DNA from: Thalassospira lucentensis
GTDB lineage: Bacteria; Pseudomonadota; Alphaproteobacteria; Rhodospirillales; Thalassospiraceae
Reading direction: 5' to 3'
NCBI RefSeq assembly: GCF_032921865.1
Contig: NZ_CP136684.1
Span: forward strand, 1,284,501 to 1,348,500
DNA: 64,000 bases
Shown here in pieces: positions 1-7,977 of this stretch. The position numbers and the translations under genes were made by a program. The notes beneath the pieces are model-generated. The model saw only the letters and a program-made list of their open reading frames with translations, was not told the origin of the DNA and did not search any database. How positions within the stretch are numbered: position 1 is the stretch's first letter; each line of letters begins with the position of its first letter.

Positions 1-311
1 ATATCGGTGTTGATCATCTCGATCACGGTGTGATCGGATTTCCAGCCATGCTCTTCAAGATCGGGGTTATAGACCCGGATCTTGGCGGCATTGGCCGATG
101 GGCGCTTTTGCGCGAATTTGTATAAAGTCAGTGCCGCGCCATAGAGCGAGTCGACGGATCGACCTGCCATGTCGTCAGGCGGTACATCCTTGTAAAAAAG
201 GCGAACGAATGCTTCTGCATCCTTCGCCATCTTACCGGTCAAGCGTTGCTGGATCTGTTCGACAACCTTGTCGATGACTTCCCGTTTCGGGTCGTCGCTT
301 CGGGCTTTCAT
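1..311 (-). CDS. NAD-specific glutamate dehydrogenase, N-terminal part (cut by window edge)
   Basis: The minus strand reads from an ATG at 309-311 without a stop to the window edge, about 103 codons. The translation starts MKARSDDPKREVIDKVVEQ and later contains DLYGAAL-like (SLYGAALTLYKFAQ), KIRVYNPD, HGWKSDHTVIEMIN; these are hallmarks of the N-terminal region of the very large (about 1,600 residue) NAD-dependent glutamate dehydrogenases of proteobacteria, which convert glutamate to 2-oxoglutarate and ammonia. An AGGGA-like ribosome site lies just upstream. It is transcribed divergently from fabI. The catalytic domain lies outside the window, so integrity cannot be judged; family assignment is confident from the N-terminal motifs alone. 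Confidence 0.85.
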   Translation of the reverse strand, partial: MKARSDDPKREVIDKVVEQIQQRLTGKMAKDAEAFVRLFYKDVPPDDMAGRSVDSLYGAALTLYKFAQKRPSANAAKIRVYNPDLEEHGWKSDHTVIEMINTD

Positions 312-682
312 GTCCAATTTCCCTTTTTATCGGTTCTGTTTGCCAGAACCGAAGTGCCGACCTTTGCGGGCGGCACTACACACCTCGGATGTCACATGTA
401 TTTGGGAAGACAACCTGAAGTTCCCCACACCCGGAAATGACGGAAAACTGCAGCTTCCTTCCAAGGCTACACATAGCGGATCATCTGCCTAAAAACTATG
501 CTTCTGCACAAAAAAAAATCGTTCGCTCAATAGGTTCCGATCGACGGAACCCTGTATTCCAATTGGGGATTGTCACAGAATTTTACACTTTGCTGCGCTG
601 CAAAATCATCTAAGCTTTATCTGGTGCGCGAATCAGAAGTCCGTTTCGCATCCGCAAAACACAATAAAGCAGGAGATGCCAA
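312..682. promoter_or_regulatory. Divergent intergenic region between glutamate dehydrogenase and fabI
   Basis: This 371-bp gap separates two divergent genes, so it must hold at least two promoters. No convincing coding frame is visible; the two short frames on the plus strand lack ribosome sites and family resemblance. A nine-A tract lies at 510-518. A possible weak promoter for fabI is TTTGCT at 589-594 with TAAGCT at 611-616 (16-bp spacing). I cannot assign a regulator. Confidence 0.35.
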
Positions 683-1441
683 GTGCTGGTAGGAAAGAAG
701 GGCCTTATCGTCGGAATTGCCAACGACAAATCGATTGCCTATGGCTGCGCCCGAATTTTCAACCGGGAGGGTGCAGAGCTTGCGATCACGTACCTGAATG
801 ACAAGGCCGAAAAGCATGTCCGACCTTTGGCAGAAGGACTCGGTGCCCCGATCATCACCCCGCTTGATGTTCAGAACGAAGATCAGATGGATCGGTTGTT
901 TGACAGGATCGCTGATCAATGGGGGAAACTGGATTTTGTCCTGCATTCCATCGCATTTGCCCCCGGCGATGACCTGCATGGGCGGGTGATCGACTGTTCA
1001 CGCGACGGCTTTCTGACCGCAATGGATATTTCGTGCCATTCGTTTCAGCGACTGGCAAAGCGTGCCGAACCATTGATGATTGATGGCGGGGCACTGTTGA
1101 CCGTCACCTATATGGGGTCGGAACGGGTTATTGACCATTATGGGGTCATGGGCCCGGTCAAGGCCGCGCTTGAAAGTGCAACCCGATATATGGCCGCCGA
1201 ACTTGGCCCGAAAAACATTCAGGTCCATGCGATTTCACCCGGCCCCCTTCTGACACGCGCGGCATCGGGCATTGCCGAGTTTAACACCCTGATGAACACG
1301 GCCCAAAGCCGATCACCGGGGCGCAGGCTTGTCACCATTGACGAGATTGGCGAACTGGCGGCGTTTCTTGCCAGCGACCGGTCACGCGGGATTACTGGCG
1401 ACGTAATCCATGTCGATGGTGGCTATAACATCATGGGCTAG
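683..1441 (+). CDS. fabI: Enoyl-[acyl-carrier-protein] reductase (FabI family)
   Basis: A 252-residue short-chain dehydrogenase-fold protein of the FabI branch, which reduces trans-2-enoyl-ACP with NAD(P)H in the last step of each fatty-acid elongation cycle. The N-terminal cofactor motif is GIANDKSIAYG, the form typical of FabI rather than of classical SDRs. The catalytic region YMGSERVIDHYGVMGPVK keeps both FabI tyrosines and the lysine six residues after the second. The start is GTG at 683, placed by an AGGAG seven bases upstream; the nearby ATG at 676 is out of frame. Length matches the family. It stands alone, with a convergent RTX gene 18 bp downstream and no other fab genes nearby, so it could be the housekeeping or a second FabI. 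Confidence 0.9.
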   Translation: MLVGKKGLIVGIANDKSIAYGCARIFNREGAELAITYLNDKAEKHVRPLAEGLGAPIITPLDVQNEDQMDRLFDRIADQWGKLDFVLHSIAFAPGDDLHGRVIDCSRDGFLTAMDISCHSFQRLAKRAEPLMIDGGALLTVTYMGSERVIDHYGVMGPVKAALESATRYMAAELGPKNIQVHAISPGPLLTRAASGIAEFNTLMNTAQSRSPGRRLVTIDEIGELAAFLASDRSRGITGDVIHVDGGYNIMG

Positions 1442-1459
1442 GACCGGAAAACGCCGCTG

Positions 1460-2617
1460 CTAACCGATGACACTGTCTTCGAAGACGATATTGTCCTCGG
1501 TGAAATCAGCAAGATCGGCATTTTCGATCAGCACGCCATAGTCATAGGGACGGCCATCGCTGAAATCGACATACAATCCGGCATCTGTTTCTTCGGCGTG
1601 GGCGATGAAGTCGGAAAAATCGTGGATGCCGCTTTTTTCCTGAAACTCGGTTCCAAGCTGAAGCCTGTCACCATCGGGGCCGGTTTCAAAATCGGCAATC
1701 CGGTCGCGTTCGGCACCGCCTTCGAACACCCGCCACAAAAACGTGTCGGGGCCATCATCCTGCGGATATCTGTCACTGTTGCCGCGCAGGAAATCGTTGC
1801 CATCGCCGCCCTCGATGATGTCATGACCATTTCCACCGTGCAGGACATCATGCCCGTCCCCACCACGCAGAATATCGTCGCCAAAATGCCCCTGCAGGAC
1901 ATTCCGACCAGCATCGCCGATCAACAGGTCATCATGGATTGTGCCGTAAAGATTTTCGATATCATGGACAACATCGCCTTCGGCTTCGCCGCCCTGAAAA
2001 ACACCGGTTTCAAGGTTGATCGAAACGCCGCTGTCCCCATTGTAGCGCAGTGTGTCGCTTCCAGCGCCGCCGTCGACATAATCAGCATCGGCACCGGGGC
2101 TTAGCATATCATCCCCGTCACCCCCCAACAGGGTATCCTCGCCTTCGCGCCCGGTGATGGTATCGTCCCCTCTGCCCCCCAGAAGGGTGTCATTGCCGGG
2201 ATCATTGCCAAGATAATCACCGTACAGGAAATCGTCCCCGTCACCGCCCAGCAGCAAATCGCTGCCGCCACGCCCCCAAAGCACATTACTTGCATCATCA
2301 CCGATCAAGGTATCGTCGAATGGACTTCCTTCAACCACTTCGATACCAGCAAGCCGGTCACCTTGCGCCTTGCCGCCATGACCTGTTCCATCCTGAAGGT
2401 CAACAATGACGCCTTCTGTTGCGGTATCGGTATCGTAGTTGGCGCTATCGCGTCCGCCGGGGCCACCGTCAAGCAAATCCGCCCCCGGTCCGCCTGTCAG
2501 CTCGTCATCCCTGCCAGCACCATAAAGCTGATCATCGCCAGCCAAGCCATAAATCGTGTCATTATCACCTGATCCGACAAGGCTATCATTGCCTTCCGTT
2601 CCTGTAACGACCGCCAT
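1460..2617 (-). CDS. RTX-type calcium-binding repeat protein
   Basis: A 385-residue, Asp/Gly-rich protein made mostly of glycine-rich nonapeptides of the GGxGxDxLx type, for example GGDGDDFLYGD, GGRGDDTITG, GGDGDDMLSPG, GGDGHDVLHGG, GGNGHDIIEGG. Such repeats form calcium-binding beta-rolls in proteins exported by type I secretion, which lack an N-terminal signal peptide, as this one does. The last 80 residues (after DTFLW) lose the repeats and contain DRIADFETGPDGDRLQL, similar to the C-terminal parts of RTX proteins that carry the export signal. There is no recognisable enzymatic domain, so its role (adhesin, matrix or surface-layer component) is unknown. No type I secretion genes are in the window. 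An AGGA ribosome site lies upstream of the ATG. Confidence 0.88.
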   Translation of the reverse strand: MAVVTGTEGNDSLVGSGDNDTIYGLAGDDQLYGAGRDDELTGGPGADLLDGGPGGRDSANYDTDTATEGVIVDLQDGTGHGGKAQGDRLAGIEVVEGSPFDDTLIGDDASNVLWGRGGSDLLLGGDGDDFLYGDYLGNDPGNDTLLGGRGDDTITGREGEDTLLGGDGDDMLSPGADADYVDGGAGSDTLRYNGDSGVSINLETGVFQGGEAEGDVVHDIENLYGTIHDDLLIGDAGRNVLQGHFGDDILRGGDGHDVLHGGNGHDIIEGGDGNDFLRGNSDRYPQDDGPDTFLWRVFEGGAERDRIADFETGPDGDRLQLGTEFQEKSGIHDFSDFIAHAEETDAGLYVDFSDGRPYDYGVLIENADLADFTEDNIVFEDSVIG

Positions 2618-2771
2618 GGAATCCTCCTGCAGCTGACAACATCAACTGCAGATTTAAATACATATTCCTGCGCGTATCAATATTCGTAAAATAGAATGAA
2701 ATATAAACTTGAATTATACAAAATGACCATTTTCAAAAAAATCGCCATAACGCGTTTTAATACATGAAATA

Positions 2772-3431
2772 TTAGAAATTATTTTGCCGTTTTCCGGATT
2801 TTATTGCGTCATCTGCAAGCGGAGCCGCTTTTACAATTTGCTTCTGAAGCGCCAGAACCAGTTCTGCATCGGGATCCGGTGCGCTGGCAGCAAACAAATC
2901 TGCCGTATCGCCGCTATTGATCGCAATCATGCGCTTTTCCGTCTCGGCCTGGGTTTCAACACGCCCGTCGGAAACCAGATGCCGCAAATCGAACCCGGCA
3001 CGTTTGAGCGCCGGTGCGATCAGCAATGTGCGATGGCAGTCCAGCGGATCCTTTTCCGCGCACATCAGGCAGATGCGGTATTTGCCCGCCCCCGATATCA
3101 GACGATCAATCCCGGCTTTGAATTCCGGGCGTGCTGCCATCAGGTCGTAGCTTAGCCGACCATCGGGATACAATGACGGGTCCTGCGGTTTTCCGCCCAG
3201 AACATCCCCCATGAAAACGTAAGCAATACCGTTCTCGCGCAGGAACGGGCCAAAGGTATCGGCATCAAACGCCTTCCAGTAATTCGATCCCCGGAAAGTC
3301 CGGATATCGGCCACGGCCGTAATGCCCTGCCCCTTTAGAAGGGCAAGCAAACTGTCCCGGTCATGCCCCGCATAACCGACGGTCCAGATAATGTTTCCGG
3401 TACTGGATGATGAAATGATCTGTCCGTTCAT
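2772..3431 (-). CDS. DUF488 domain-containing protein
   Basis: A 219-residue protein with the DUF488 signature: N-terminal TVGYAGHDRDSLLALLKGQGI followed by DIRTFRGSN, and the cysteine-containing block CLMCAEKDPLDCHRTLLIAPAL around residues 130-155. DUF488 proteins are small soluble proteins of unknown biochemical role, often suspected to bind nucleic acid or nucleotides. The first methionine gives a Ser-rich leader of about 15 residues before the domain. The gene stands alone on the minus strand downstream of an SDR gene but separated from it by a terminator-like hairpin, so it is probably transcribed independently or by readthrough. Function is not established. Confidence 0.8.
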   Translation of the reverse strand: MNGQIISSSSTGNIIWTVGYAGHDRDSLLALLKGQGITAVADIRTFRGSNYWKAFDADTFGPFLRENGIAYVFMGDVLGGKPQDPSLYPDGRLSYDLMAARPEFKAGIDRLISGAGKYRICLMCAEKDPLDCHRTLLIAPALKRAGFDLRHLVSDGRVETQAETEKRMIAINSGDTADLFAASAPDPDAELVLALQKQIVKAAPLADDAIKSGKRQNNF

Positions 3432-3488
3432 CGGATCAAGACACGGTAAATCTCAGCAGAACTCAAGCCCAAAAACACCCTGCAAACA

Positions 3489-3514
3489 AAAAGCCATCCC
3501 GAAGGATGGCTTTT
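3489..3514 (-). terminator. Rho-independent terminator after the SDR gene
   Basis: An 11-bp perfect stem (AAAAGCCATCC / GGATGGCTTTT) with a 4-base loop; on the minus strand the loop reads TTCG and the stem is followed by TTTTTGTTT. It lies 20 bp past the stop of the SDR gene. Confidence 0.85.
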
Positions 3515-3533
3515 ACCGGAATGCTTCCGAATA

Positions 3534-4319
3534 TCAGATGCGATAACGTTCCGCAGGTTGCCCATTCATGAATTGCGGCCCCATCGCCTGACGGGTGGCT
3601 TCAAGATTTTCCCAGACATCCGCCGCAGGCAGAGACGGAATTGTGATCATCTCTTTTCGATCAAAGCCCACCAAAGCGGCATCGACAAGATCAGCAACTT
3701 CCATCACACCGGGTACCTCATCGATATTTTTACCGGCATGGTCCCAGATTTCGGTGCGGGTCGCAGAAGGCAACACCGCCTGCACATAGATGCCGGTGCC
3801 CGCATACTGGTTTTGCAATCCCTGCGAGAATGACAAGACATAGGACTTTGTCGCACCATAAATCCCAAGACCAAATTCCGGCACAAGCGCCAGAACCGAA
3901 GTGATATTCACGATTGATCCCGCGTTCTGGGCAACGAATCGCCGGGCAGCAGCATGCGCAAGCCGGGTCACCGCGGTGACATTCAGGCGGATCAGCCAAT
4001 CAACCTGATCCACATCCTGTTCCGCAAAGGCACCAGACAGGGTTGATCCAGCGTTATTGATCAAAAGATCTATTGCAGCGTCTTCTTGCAAGCGGTGCTC
4101 AACCCGCGCGAGGTCGGTACTGTTGGTCAGATCAGCAACCATCACGTCAACCGACACACCTGTTTCTGCCCGCAGCCGGGCAGCAAGCTGGTCAAGCCGC
4201 TCAGCATTACGGGCAACAAGAACAAGATCATGACCGCGTTTTGCAAGACGGTCAGCATAAACAGCACCAATGCCTGTCGAAGCACCGGTAATCATCGCAG
4301 TCGTTACTTTTTGAGCCAT
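3534..4319 (-). CDS. SDR family NAD(P)-dependent oxidoreductase
   Basis: A 261-residue classical short-chain dehydrogenase. The cofactor-binding motif TGASTGIG occupies residues 10-17 or so, followed by LVARNAERLDQLA (Arg in the NADP-preference position), the DLT adenine-pocket motif, NNAG near residue 90, a serine in NITSV near residue 140 and the catalytic YGATK. The C-terminal segment ends PAERYRI. Substrate is not predictable. It is divergent from a TetR-family regulator with a 132-bp shared intergenic region containing dyads, the usual arrangement for a regulator controlling a neighbouring oxidoreductase. A strong terminator follows. Confidence 0.88.
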   Translation of the reverse strand: MAQKVTTAMITGASTGIGAVYADRLAKRGHDLVLVARNAERLDQLAARLRAETGVSVDVMVADLTNSTDLARVEHRLQEDAAIDLLINNAGSTLSGAFAEQDVDQVDWLIRLNVTAVTRLAHAAARRFVAQNAGSIVNITSVLALVPEFGLGIYGATKSYVLSFSQGLQNQYAGTGIYVQAVLPSATRTEIWDHAGKNIDEVPGVMEVADLVDAALVGFDRKEMITIPSLPAADVWENLEATRQAMGPQFMNGQPAERYRI

Positions 4320-4386
4320 AGAAGCCTCCTATCAGGGACTACCGCCCCACACATATCTGATCGTGTAGAAAGGTGTAATCATTATG

Positions 4387-4422
4387 TTCATCATGAATAA
4401 TATTTATGATAATGATCATGAA
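4387..4422. promoter_or_regulatory. Putative TetR-family operator between SDR and tetR
   Basis: An AT-rich imperfect 36-bp dyad bounded by TTCAT and ATGAA, containing the perfect palindromes TTCATCATGAA (4387-4397) and ATGATCAT (4412-4419). The ten bases ATCATGAATA also occur twice, at 4390-4399 and 4415-4424, 25 bp apart. It lies in the short shared promoter region of the divergent pair, so it is the natural candidate for binding by the adjacent TetR protein. This is inference from position and symmetry. Confidence 0.5.
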
Positions 4423-4451
4423 TAGGCAAGCATGAAATTTGGGAGACCAAA

Positions 4452-5018
4452 GTGAAGGTCAGTCGCCAACAAGTCGCAGAAAACCGCAGCCAGATCCTTG
4501 ATGCTGCTGCACGGATGATTCGGGAAGAAGGGCTGAATGGTATTTCGGTCGCCAAGGTCATGCAGGCCGCAGGCCTGACCCATGGGGGTTTTTATGGCTA
4601 CTTCGGCTCAAAAGACGACCTTGTCACTGCAACACTGGACCATATCCATGGCGTGAATGGCACCAACAGCAGCGCCGATATTACAAACCTTGCTGATTAT
4701 GCCACCGAGTACCTGAGCCGCACCCATCGCGACAACCCGGGTCAGGGCTGCGCATTTGCCGCGATTGGATGTGAAGTTGGTCGCAGTTCCGCTGACAGCC
4801 GTGCCGTCCTGACCGATGCAACCCGGCGTCAAATTGAAAAGCTGAGCACTATTACCGATAACAAGACCGCAGAACCTGCGGAACGGCGGCGTGAAGCAAT
4901 AGGCAACTGGTCGGCGATGGTTGGTGCCGTGATGCTGGCCCGTCTGGTCGATGATACCGAACTGTCAGACGAAATCCTGAACGAAACACTTCATTGGATT
5001 ACGAGCAAACCGAAATAG
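4452..5018 (+). CDS. TetR/AcrR family transcriptional regulator
   Basis: A 188-residue one-component regulator. Residues 8-55 form the TetR helix-turn-helix: NRSQILDAAARMIREEGLNGISVAKVMQAAGLTHGGFYGYFGSKDDL. The C-terminal ligand domain resembles the group related to NemR/AcuR-type regulators (it contains the block GCAFAAIGCEVGRSS, with two cysteines close together). It is likely to repress the divergent SDR gene and itself through the dyads upstream. Cysteines in GQGCAFAAIGCEV could be redox- or electrophile-sensing as in NemR, but that is speculation. A bidirectional terminator follows at 5059-5084. Confidence 0.9.
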   Translation: MKVSRQQVAENRSQILDAAARMIREEGLNGISVAKVMQAAGLTHGGFYGYFGSKDDLVTATLDHIHGVNGTNSSADITNLADYATEYLSRTHRDNPGQGCAFAAIGCEVGRSSADSRAVLTDATRRQIEKLSTITDNKTAEPAERRREAIGNWSAMVGAVMLARLVDDTELSDEILNETLHWITSKPK

Positions 5019-5058
5019 GGGATCAACCGGACATCCCAAGCCAAGGTTGCCAAAAGCA

Positions 5059-5084
5059 AAAGGCCGCCCCGAAGGACGGCCTTT
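5059..5084. terminator. Bidirectional terminator between tetR and tRNA-Gly genes
   Basis: Stem AAAGGCCG..CC / GG..CGGCCTTT with a short GA-containing loop, located just past the TetR stop on one side and just past the second tRNA on the other. Modest T-run on each strand. Confidence 0.7.
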
Positions 5085-5096
5085 GAACTTTCATCA

Positions 5097-5171
5097 TGGA
5101 GCGGGCGAAGAGATTCGAACTCTCGACCCTAACCTTGGCAAGGTTATGCTCTACCCCTGAGCTACGCCCGC
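5097..5171 (-). tRNA. tRNA-Gly (anticodon GCC), copy 2
   Basis: On the minus strand the 75-base gene starts GCGGGCGTAGC, has D-arm bases CTCAGGGGTAGAG, anticodon loop CTTGCCAAG (GCC), T-arm GAGTTCGAATCTC, and an encoded CCA at 5097-5099. It is identical to the copy at 5206-5280 and lies 34 bp downstream of it in transcription order. Between them, TCATCATG (5173-5180) and CATGATGA (5185-5192) form an 8-bp hairpin that may mark the processing region. Confidence 0.97.
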
Positions 5172-5205
5172 ATCATCATGAAAGCATGATGAGGAAACCA
5201 CCTGA

Positions 5206-5280
5206 TGGAGCGGGCGAAGAGATTCGAACTCTCGACCCTAACCTTGGCAAGGTTATGCTCTACCCCTGAGCTACGCCCGC
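5206..5280 (-). tRNA. tRNA-Gly (anticodon GCC), copy 1
   Basis: Same 75-base sequence as its neighbour, including the encoded CCA (5206-5208) and GCC anticodon. It is promoter-proximal: a good sigma-70 promoter lies 38-65 bp upstream. The two genes are evidently one transcript. Confidence 0.97.
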
Positions 5281-5317
5281 ATTCATCAGTATTTCCTGCC
5301 CCTGTGGAGCGGCGCGG

Positions 5318-5345
5318 ATAATAGCCCAACAAAACGTGATTGCAA
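5318..5345 (-). promoter_or_regulatory. Promoter of the tRNA-Gly pair
   Basis: Minus-strand -35 TTGCAA (5340-5345) and -10 TATTAT (5318-5323) with 16-bp spacing. The bases between the -10 and the expected start are G/C-rich (CCGCGCC), as in stringently controlled stable-RNA promoters. Confidence 0.65.
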
Positions 5346-5497
5346 CCCTTTTTTCCATCAAATCGCCACCACATCCAAAATGGCGGTTTTCCTTGACTTT
5401 TTACCCTTAAAACAGGGAAATCACGCCAACATGCTGCAATTTGCGTCCTAATTGCAATCTGACCATCTTCGCGCGACCCAGCCAGAAGGAAAACAGG

Positions 5498-6007
5498 ATG
5501 AGTGATCCATCAACCGCACTTTTCGATTATCTCGAAAATCTTGGGATCCAAACCCGCACGCACGAGCATGTGCCGCTGTTTACGGTCGAGGATTCGCAAA
5601 AGCTGCGCGGGGATCTGCCGGGCCTTCATTCCAAGAACCTTTTTGTCAAAGACAAGAAGGATGCCCTGTGGCTTGTCGTGGCTGAGGAAAATACCGAAAT
5701 CCGGATGAACCACCTGCACAAGACACTGGGTTGCGCCCGTCTTTCGTTTGGCAAACCGGAACTGCTGCTTGAGACGCTTGGCGTCATTCCGGGATCGGTC
5801 ACACCCTTTGCCCTGATCAACGATCATTCGCGAAAGATCAACTTCGCCCTGGATGCGAAGCTGGCCAACGGAGACATTCTTAACTTCCACCCCTTGCGGA
5901 ATGACAGAACCACGACAATTCAGTCTGATGACCTGCTTCGATTTGTCACCAGTCTTGGCTACGAAATCAGAATTATCGATTTTGATGAAAAAATAGATTC
6001 GTTCTGA
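5498..6007 (+). CDS. YbaK/ProX-family aminoacyl-tRNA deacylase (ProXp-ala/PrdX-like)
   Basis: A 169-residue single-domain YbaK/EbsC-fold protein. The block HSKNLFVKDKKDALWLVV contains the conserved lysine of the family, and IPGSVTPFALIND and NFHPLRNDRTTTI match the PrdX/ProXp-ala branch, which hydrolyses Ala-tRNA-Pro mischarged by prolyl-tRNA synthetase in trans. The start is the ATG at 5498, with AAGGA eight bases upstream; the same frame is open back to 5441 but that extension has no ribosome site. It is monocistronic. Confidence 0.85.
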   Translation: MSDPSTALFDYLENLGIQTRTHEHVPLFTVEDSQKLRGDLPGLHSKNLFVKDKKDALWLVVAEENTEIRMNHLHKTLGCARLSFGKPELLLETLGVIPGSVTPFALINDHSRKINFALDAKLANGDILNFHPLRNDRTTTIQSDDLLRFVTSLGYEIRIIDFDEKIDSF

Positions 6008-6141
6008 TTCCGCACAAATGCTCATAAAGCCTTTTACCGCGAAACATTAAACTATAAGATTTTCCTAATGTTATGCAGAAGCCTCTTGTCGAACGGCGGT
6101 TGAGGCATCATCTAGAATTCAGAATTAGTGAGTAAACGATA

Positions 6142-7068
6142 ATGTCTATCATTCTTGACGCCACCGCCCCGAATGCCGCCCCCACCGCTGGACAGGACAA
6201 AGACCTGATCAAGGACAGCGGCATTGAAACCTTTGTCCAGGACGTCATCGAACCCTCGATGGAAGTCCCGGTTGTCGTCGATTTCTGGGCCCCCTGGTGT
6301 GGCCCGTGCAAAAGCCTGACGCCAACCATCGAAAAGGTGACACGCGAGGCTGGCGGGCGCGTAAAGCTGGTCAAGGTCAATATCGATGAAAACCAGGAAC
6401 TGGCGATGCAATTGCGCATCCAATCGGTTCCGACGGTCTATGCCTTCAAAGGCGGCCGCCCGGTTGACGGTTTTCAGGGTGCGCAGCCAGAAAGCGAAGT
6501 CCGTGCCTTTTACGAGCGTCTTGCAGGCGGCCCGATCGAAAGCCCGATTGCAGCAATTCTTGATCAGGCGGCTGGAGCACTTGCGGATGACGACCATGAA
6601 ACAGCACATGGTCTTTATGTTGGCGTTCTTGAACGTGAACCTCAGAATGAAACAGCGATTGGCGGCATGATACGTTGCATGGTCGCAATGGGAGAAGTTG
6701 AAGAAACCCGCCATTTTGTCGACAACATGGCCGAAGCAGATCGACTGAAGGCACCGATTGCATCTGCGATCAGCGCGCTTGAACTGGCGGAAACCGGTTA
6801 CAGCAAGGAAGACCTTGATGTCGCACGCGCCAAAGTCGCCGCCAATCCGGATGACCTGCAGGCGCAGTTTGATTTGGGCATGGCCTGCTTTGCCACCAAC
6901 AAGCGCGAAGAAGCCGTCAACGCCATGATTGCGATCATTCGCAAAGATCGCAGCTGGAACGACGATGCCGGTCGCACCCAACTGATCAAGTTTTTCGAGG
7001 CATGGGGCCCAATGGACCCGGCCAGCGTTGCGGGGCGCCGCGCACTCTCGACGGTTTTATTTTCATGA
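6142..7068 (+). CDS. cnoX: Thioredoxin-TPR chaperedoxin (CnoX/YbbN family)
   Basis: A 308-residue cytoplasmic protein with an N-terminal thioredoxin domain (residues 25-130) carrying an intact WCGPC site (Cys53, Cys56), IDENQELA and SVPTVYAFKGG, followed by a tetratricopeptide-like region (about 140-285) and the conserved C-terminal YbbN-type helix with RKDRSWND.. and ..ALSTVLFS. The family (E. coli CnoX) is a holdase that protects client proteins from oxidation and hands them to GroEL; E. coli lacks an active CXXC, whereas alphaproteobacterial members, like this one, keep it and can reduce disulfides. It starts a tight operon; its stop overlaps the next start by ATGA. Confidence 0.9.
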   Translation: MSIILDATAPNAAPTAGQDKDLIKDSGIETFVQDVIEPSMEVPVVVDFWAPWCGPCKSLTPTIEKVTREAGGRVKLVKVNIDENQELAMQLRIQSVPTVYAFKGGRPVDGFQGAQPESEVRAFYERLAGGPIESPIAAILDQAAGALADDDHETAHGLYVGVLEREPQNETAIGGMIRCMVAMGEVEETRHFVDNMAEADRLKAPIASAISALELAETGYSKEDLDVARAKVAANPDDLQAQFDLGMACFATNKREEAVNAMIAIIRKDRSWNDDAGRTQLIKFFEAWGPMDPASVAGRRALSTVLFS

Positions 7069-7751
7069 GCATATGCGGTCCTTTCGATCCCAGTTTTTCG
7101 GATCTTCCAGATACATTGCCGGTCTTTCCGCTAAGTGGTGCGCTTCTGCTGCCGCGTGGCCATCTGCCGCTTAATATCTTTGAGCCGCGCTATCTGAGCA
7201 TGATCACCGATGCCCTGGGGCAGGACCGCATGATCGGCATGGTTCAGCCACGCCCGGACGGGCGCAATACCTACTACATGGACCCGGACAATCCACCGGT
7301 CTTCCAGACCGGCTGTGCCGGCCGTATCACGGCGTTCAGCGAAACCGATGATGGTCGTTTCCTGATCACCCTGACGGGCGTCTGCCGGTTTAACATCGTC
7401 GAAGAACTTCCGATGCAGGGCGGCGGCTATCGCGCTGTTCGCGGTGATTTCACCCCGTGGAAGGATGATTTGCTGTTGCCATCGGCGGATTTGAAACCGA
7501 TTGATCGTGACCGTCTCCGGCAGGCACTGGAAAGCTATTTCGCCCAGCATTCATTGCGATCCTGCTGGGATACACTTAGCGATACCGACGATGAAATGCT
7601 GGTAACGGCCATTGCAATGGGCTGCCGACTGAGCCCGCTTGAAAAACAGGCTTTGCTCGAATGCGCAAGCCTGTATGATCGCGGCGATATGCTGACAACC
7701 CTGCTGGAAATGGCAGCCCATCCACGGGCACCCCAAACCGCCAGCAACTAA
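7065..7751 (+). CDS. Lon substrate-binding (LON N-terminal) domain protein
   Basis: A 228-residue protein consisting of a stand-alone Lon N-terminal (PUA-like) domain: LPVFPLSGALLLPRGHLPLNIFEPRYLSMITDAL near residues 18-50, then IGMVQP, GCAGRITAF and LTGVCRFNIVEELP. It has no ATPase or protease module. Such proteins are assumed to bind peptides or unfolded segments but have no proven activity. The ATG at 7065 overlaps the cnoX stop, so the two are translationally coupled; the frame is open upstream to 7002 but that part overlaps cnoX. The pairing with a thioredoxin-chaperone suggests a protein quality-control role. Confidence 0.88.
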   Translation: MSICGPFDPSFSDLPDTLPVFPLSGALLLPRGHLPLNIFEPRYLSMITDALGQDRMIGMVQPRPDGRNTYYMDPDNPPVFQTGCAGRITAFSETDDGRFLITLTGVCRFNIVEELPMQGGGYRAVRGDFTPWKDDLLLPSADLKPIDRDRLRQALESYFAQHSLRSCWDTLSDTDDEMLVTAIAMGCRLSPLEKQALLECASLYDRGDMLTTLLEMAAHPRAPQTASN

Positions 7752-7774
7752 ACGTAATATGAAGGCCCAGAACA

Positions 7775-7963
7775 ATGACCGCGACTCACAGCCCAGTAGA
7801 CCCGAAACTGCTTGAAATCCTTGTTTGCCCGGTCACCAAAGAGACACTGGAATATAATCGCGAACAGAACGAGCTGATCAGCGTCAAGGCGGGCCTTGCA
7901 TACCCCATCCGCGACGGTATTCCGATCATGCTGCCTGATGAAGCCCGTGTCATCGAAGACTGA
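7775..7963 (+). CDS. Trm112-like small protein (UPF0434/YcaR family)
   Basis: A 62-residue protein with the core [16 protein letters not shown]..., [25 protein letters not shown] typical of the Trm112/YcaR family. Eukaryotic Trm112 activates methyltransferases by forming heterodimers; the bacterial homologues keep the fold but usually only part of the zinc-binding cysteines, and here only one cysteine remains (LVCPVT), so zinc binding is unlikely. Role in bacteria is unknown. It sits 23 bp after the Lon-domain gene in the same operon. Confidence 0.9.
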   Translation: MTATHSPVDPKLLEILVCPVTKETLEYNREQNELISVKAGLAYPIRDGIPIMLPDEARVIED

Positions 7964-7977
7964 TTGTGACGGTTTTC

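Noticed and set aside
1598..2104. 168-codon plus-strand frame opposite the RTX gene
   Set aside because: Created by the repetitive RTX codons read in antisense; no start signal.
1460..2617. Possible DNA repeat array or CRISPR in the RTX gene
   Set aside because: Repeats are at protein level (nonapeptides) with variable nucleotides; no fixed repeat-spacer pattern. No CRISPR-like array was seen anywhere in the window.
5097..5280. tRNA pair as an integration site of a mobile element
   Set aside because: No integrase, no partial third tRNA copy and no composition change next to it.
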